From positions 62,001 through 126,000 of the forward strand of contig NZ_CAMDCK010000005.1 of the NCBI RefSeq assembly GCF_945890115.1: DNA of 64,000 nt, read 5' to 3'. Below, in pieces: positions 61,687 through 64,000 of this stretch; the first letter of the stretch is position 1; every line of letters begins with the position of its first letter. Source of the DNA: Sphingorhabdus sp. EL138 (GTDB lineage: Bacteria > Pseudomonadota > Alphaproteobacteria > Sphingomonadales > Sphingomonadaceae). A program made the translations under genes and the position numbers. Below the pieces are notes generated by a model that saw only the letters and a program-made list of their open reading frames with translations, ran no database searches and was not told where the DNA came from.

Positions 61687-61947
61687 TTACGCTGCCTTTG
61701 CGGCAGGCGCTCCGCGTAACAGACCCTCGGTGCTTAAATCTTCGTCAATATCGGGCCAATGGATGCCATAGCCGCCGGCACATTTCTCCCAATGCGCGCG
61801 CTGCTCGACCGAAGCATTTGCCAAACGCGGGTACCAAGCAAGCGGAGCAGAAATAGTCCGGCCATCCATCAGGTCCACTATCAGGCTATGCTCGTCAAAA
61901 CGCACATCGAGAACGCGCTCGTCGGTGATTTTAGCCGAAATATTCAT
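61687..61947 (-). CDS. DUF2442 protein
   Basis: 86 residues of the DUF2442 fold: VRFDEHSLIVDLMDGRTIS, PLAWYPRLANASVEQRAHWE and GYGIHWPDIDEDLSTEGLLRG are the typical blocks. The ATG overlaps the end of the DUF4160 gene by 17 bases. DUF2442 and DUF4160 are often encoded together and have been suggested as a toxin-antitoxin-like pair; this one has no tested function. Confidence 0.92.
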   Translation of the reverse strand: MNISAKITDERVLDVRFDEHSLIVDLMDGRTISAPLAWYPRLANASVEQRAHWEKCAGGYGIHWPDIDEDLSTEGLLRGAPAAKAA

Positions 61948-62164
61948 GCCACTTCTCCGTGAACAACATCTGATGCTCGCTTACGATTCTGATTATGCCA
62001 GAAATCTGGTGCGCCCGAAAGCCCCTGCTTTTTGCGACCTCCAAACTGCCAAGCCAAATCTTAATGGTTGCCTCTCCCTTGTCGATATGAACATGCGGAG
62101 GCTCGTTTGGCTCATGGCTGAAAAAGTAAAATCGAAAGCCATTTTCCCGGTATATGGTGGGCAC
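61931..62164 (-). CDS. DUF4160 protein
   Basis: 77 residues: MPTIYRENGFRFYFFSHE, EPPHVHIDKGEATIKIWLG and a C-terminal helix (HQISGIIRIVSEHQMLFTEK). It is a small, complete member of the family, in which the HVHI stretch is invariant. Overlaps DUF2442 (first in the pair) and begins 12 bp downstream of the phaC stop on the same strand, so it may be read through from phaC. Confidence 0.92.
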   Translation of the reverse strand: MPTIYRENGFRFYFFSHEPNEPPHVHIDKGEATIKIWLGSLEVAKSRGFRAHQISGIIRIVSEHQMLFTEKWHEYFG

Positions 62165-62176
62165 TCACGCTTCCCC

Positions 62177-63934
62177 TCACTCCAAAACATACAGTCCCGG
62201 CGCGGCTTCCATGGCTGGGTGCTTTTTGCTCCCCTGCGTTTTCGGCGCGGCAATCTCGGTGCCCGACCGTGCGTGGAGCCATTGCATCCAATGTGGCCAC
62301 CAGCTTCCGGCGACTTCTTCGGTGCCCTTCATCCATTCATTAACATCGGCAGGGGTCTTGCCCTTGCTGTGCTTCCAATATTTCGCCTTGGGGTTTCCGG
62401 GCGGGTTTAGGATCGCTTGCATATGCCCTGCTTGGCTGAGGATGAATTCCACATTTTTGCTGCCGAACAATTGCGTCGAGCGATAGCAAGCACGCCATGG
62501 CGTGATATGGTCGGTGGTCCCGCCCAGAACAAACAGGTCGCCCGTCACCTTGGTCAGGTCAAGCGTGTGGCTCGCAATGTCGAACGTGCCGGGCTTGGCA
62601 TAAGCATTGGCCTCAAACAGCTCCAAGAAATCGCCCATCAATGCCGATGACAGGTTGGTCGCATCGGCATTCCAGAATAGGATATCAAAGGCTGGGGGAT
62701 CATCCCCAAGCAGATAATTGTTGATGACATAGTTCCAAATGAGGTCATTTGGCCGCAACCATGCAAAGCCGCGCGCAAGGCTGCTGCCCTCAATCACGCC
62801 TTTCTTCGCCGCGCGTTGCCGCGCCAGCGCGATGCCATTGTGCGACACAAGGCTCGATGCCTCGGTATCGCCGGGCTTGGGTTCTAATACGCATACCATC
62901 ATGGTGATCGCATTGGCGCGGGTGTCGCCCATCGATGCCAGCTTCGACAGCAACACCGACATCGTCTGCCCGCCCGAACAGCCGCCCGAAATATTGACCT
63001 TGTCGCTGCCGGTAATTTCACACACCACATCCAGGGCCTTGATGCAGCTTTCGGTATATTCGGCCATGCCCCACACGCCCATATCATCGGTGGGGTTGCG
63101 CCAGGAAATCATGAATGGCTGAATGCCATGGTCGGTCTGCCATTTGATGATCGATTTTTCAGGCGACAGATCATTAATATACATTTTGTTGATCTGCGGC
63201 GGGATGGTCAGTTGCGGCGTTGCGAACACCTTGTCGGTCGTCGGCGCATATTGGATGAGTTCAAAGCGTTCGTCGCGATACACAACCGCGCCCTTTGCCG
63301 TTGCGACATTCTCGCCAAGCTTGAACGGCTTTTTGTTAACTTGGCTCACCATCATATCGTTGTGAACCATGTCATTATAAGCGTTTTTCAGGCCTTTCAC
63401 GAGGCTAAGGCCGCCCGAATCCACCAGCCGCTTTTGCGCGGTCGGGTTGCCAATCAGGGTGTTGGTCGGGGACATCGCGTCGATGATGATTTGCGAAATG
63501 AAGTTTGCACGGTCGCGTTCAAGCGCATCGAGTTCCAAATCTTCAATATAGCTTTTGACGCCCTTTTGCACCGCGAGATAATATTGCGCGCCCGCCTTAA
63601 AAAACGGGTTGAACGTCCATGCCGGATCCATGAAGCGCTTGTCCTTGGCATCAGGCGCAAGGTCGGATTTCCCGGTCATGATCTTCACAACATCTTCGGA
63701 AAATCTGGTCGTTGCCTGCCATGCCTTATCGGGGTTGCTCGCGGTCTGGCGCAGCATCAGGCCAATCGCGCCAATAAAATCCTCCCGCGCCAAACCGGCC
63801 AGCGGACCAAGCGCCATGGTGGCGTCATTGGCGGCGTCAAAAGCGCCTGCGATGCCTGAAAAAGGCGCGCCTTTCTTTTGCGATTTCTTTTTGCCAGCCT
63901 TCGCGCTGCCACCTGTGTCCGACTTGCTCGCCAT
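62177..63934 (-). CDS. phaC: Class I poly(3-hydroxyalkanoate) synthase
   Basis: 585 residues. Polymerises (R)-3-hydroxyacyl-CoA into storage polyester at the granule surface. The lipase-like box is NISGGCSGGQTM (nucleophilic Cys near residue 305), the Asp is in GGTTDHITPW and the His in SQAGHMQAIL. PHA synthase landmarks MISWRNPTDDMGVWGM and DLIWNYVINNYLLGDDPP are present. The N-terminal 40 residues are Ala/Lys/Ser-rich (SAKAGKKKSQKKG), unusual and basic. ATG at 63934 (MASKSDTGGS) follows GAGGAGGGGA. Upstream bases 63935-64000 hold only the leader and the start of a longer frame. No phasin or phaR gene is in the window. Confidence 0.95.
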   Translation of the reverse strand: MASKSDTGGSAKAGKKKSQKKGAPFSGIAGAFDAANDATMALGPLAGLAREDFIGAIGLMLRQTASNPDKAWQATTRFSEDVVKIMTGKSDLAPDAKDKRFMDPAWTFNPFFKAGAQYYLAVQKGVKSYIEDLELDALERDRANFISQIIIDAMSPTNTLIGNPTAQKRLVDSGGLSLVKGLKNAYNDMVHNDMMVSQVNKKPFKLGENVATAKGAVVYRDERFELIQYAPTTDKVFATPQLTIPPQINKMYINDLSPEKSIIKWQTDHGIQPFMISWRNPTDDMGVWGMAEYTESCIKALDVVCEITGSDKVNISGGCSGGQTMSVLLSKLASMGDTRANAITMMVCVLEPKPGDTEASSLVSHNGIALARQRAAKKGVIEGSSLARGFAWLRPNDLIWNYVINNYLLGDDPPAFDILFWNADATNLSSALMGDFLELFEANAYAKPGTFDIASHTLDLTKVTGDLFVLGGTTDHITPWRACYRSTQLFGSKNVEFILSQAGHMQAILNPPGNPKAKYWKHSKGKTPADVNEWMKGTEEVAGSWWPHWMQWLHARSGTEIAAPKTQGSKKHPAMEAAPGLYVLE

Positions 63935-64000
63935 AGTCCCCTCCTCTTTTCCCATGCGAAAGATTGCACGGCGTGCGACCTGCGTCAAACACTCCGCGTA

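Noticed and set aside
1-64000. CRISPR arrays, prophage or integrated plasmid
   Set aside because: No regularly spaced repeats, no integrase, capsid, portal, Rep or transfer genes seen; the only mobile signals are short non-coding repeats.

Overview
The window looks like chromosomal DNA from an alphaproteobacterium of the order Sphingomonadales (Sphingorhabdus/Sphingopyxis-like). The evidence is the gene content rather than a marker gene: a zwf-edd Entner-Doudoroff pair, an RNase E whose S1 domain carries a long acidic/RG-rich insertion, a class I PHA synthase with its depolymerase, a large TonB-dependent receptor, a DUF3297 protein and several families of short palindromic repeats. There is no rRNA operon, prophage, CRISPR array or intact transposase gene. 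One tRNA gene, tRNA-Gln(CUG), is present. Base composition appears moderate (mid-50s % GC by eye, not computed) and drops around 26-30 kb and 33-34 kb.

Layout. 1-6.3 kb (minus): edd (cut by the window edge) and zwf, then a translationally coupled pair of a FabD-like acyltransferase and a fused E1 alpha/beta 2-oxoacid dehydrogenase. 6.5-9.1 kb (plus): TonB-dependent receptor, ending in a strong terminator. 9.2-13.9 kb (minus): a beta-oxidation type operon (CoA transferase/racemase, thiolase, FadJ-like) with a LiuR-like palindrome upstream. 14-17.9 kb (minus): prfB and PBP1A. 18.5-23.5 kb (plus): rne, a periplasmic M48 protease with TPRs and a DsbA-family protein. A 269-bp element with near-perfect terminal inverted repeats then separates these from rlmE and ppx (minus). 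25.8 kb: tRNA-Gln with a clear promoter. 26.2-29.8 kb (plus): a tightly overlapping operon GT2 / membrane protein / DUF2141 / GT4 / 47-residue peptide. 29.9-33.1 kb (minus): MacAB-like ABC export system. 33.4-35.2 kb: an orphan membrane-anchored protein, repeat-rich DNA and fpr. 35.2-38.3 kb (minus): a membrane sensor kinase with a single-domain response regulator. 38.5-39.1 kb: decayed galM. 39.2-41.1 kb: TelA and a membrane partner. 41.2-45.3 kb: tesA divergent from ybbA-ybbP. 45.4-49.9 kb: BASS transporter, typA, YhiN-family flavoprotein, DUF3297. 50-53.2 kb: serine hydrolase, two small membrane proteins, mnmA. 53.8-58.1 kb: RND efflux pair. 58.3-60.2 kb: DUF445 and mtnN, converging. 60.4-63.9 kb (minus): phaC, a DUF4160-DUF2442 pair, a small membrane protein and phaZ.

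Most genes are housekeeping or envelope functions. The less ordinary signals are short: a family of TTAGGGTCAGGACC repeats that supply stop codons to adjacent genes, another repeat that supplies a ribosome-binding site, a coupled micro-ORF at the end of the glycosyltransferase operon, a toxin/antitoxin-like DUF pair inside the PHA locus, and several well-formed palindromes or direct repeats in promoter regions. I found no single large undescribed system; the glycosyltransferase operon and the repeat families are the best candidates for follow-up.
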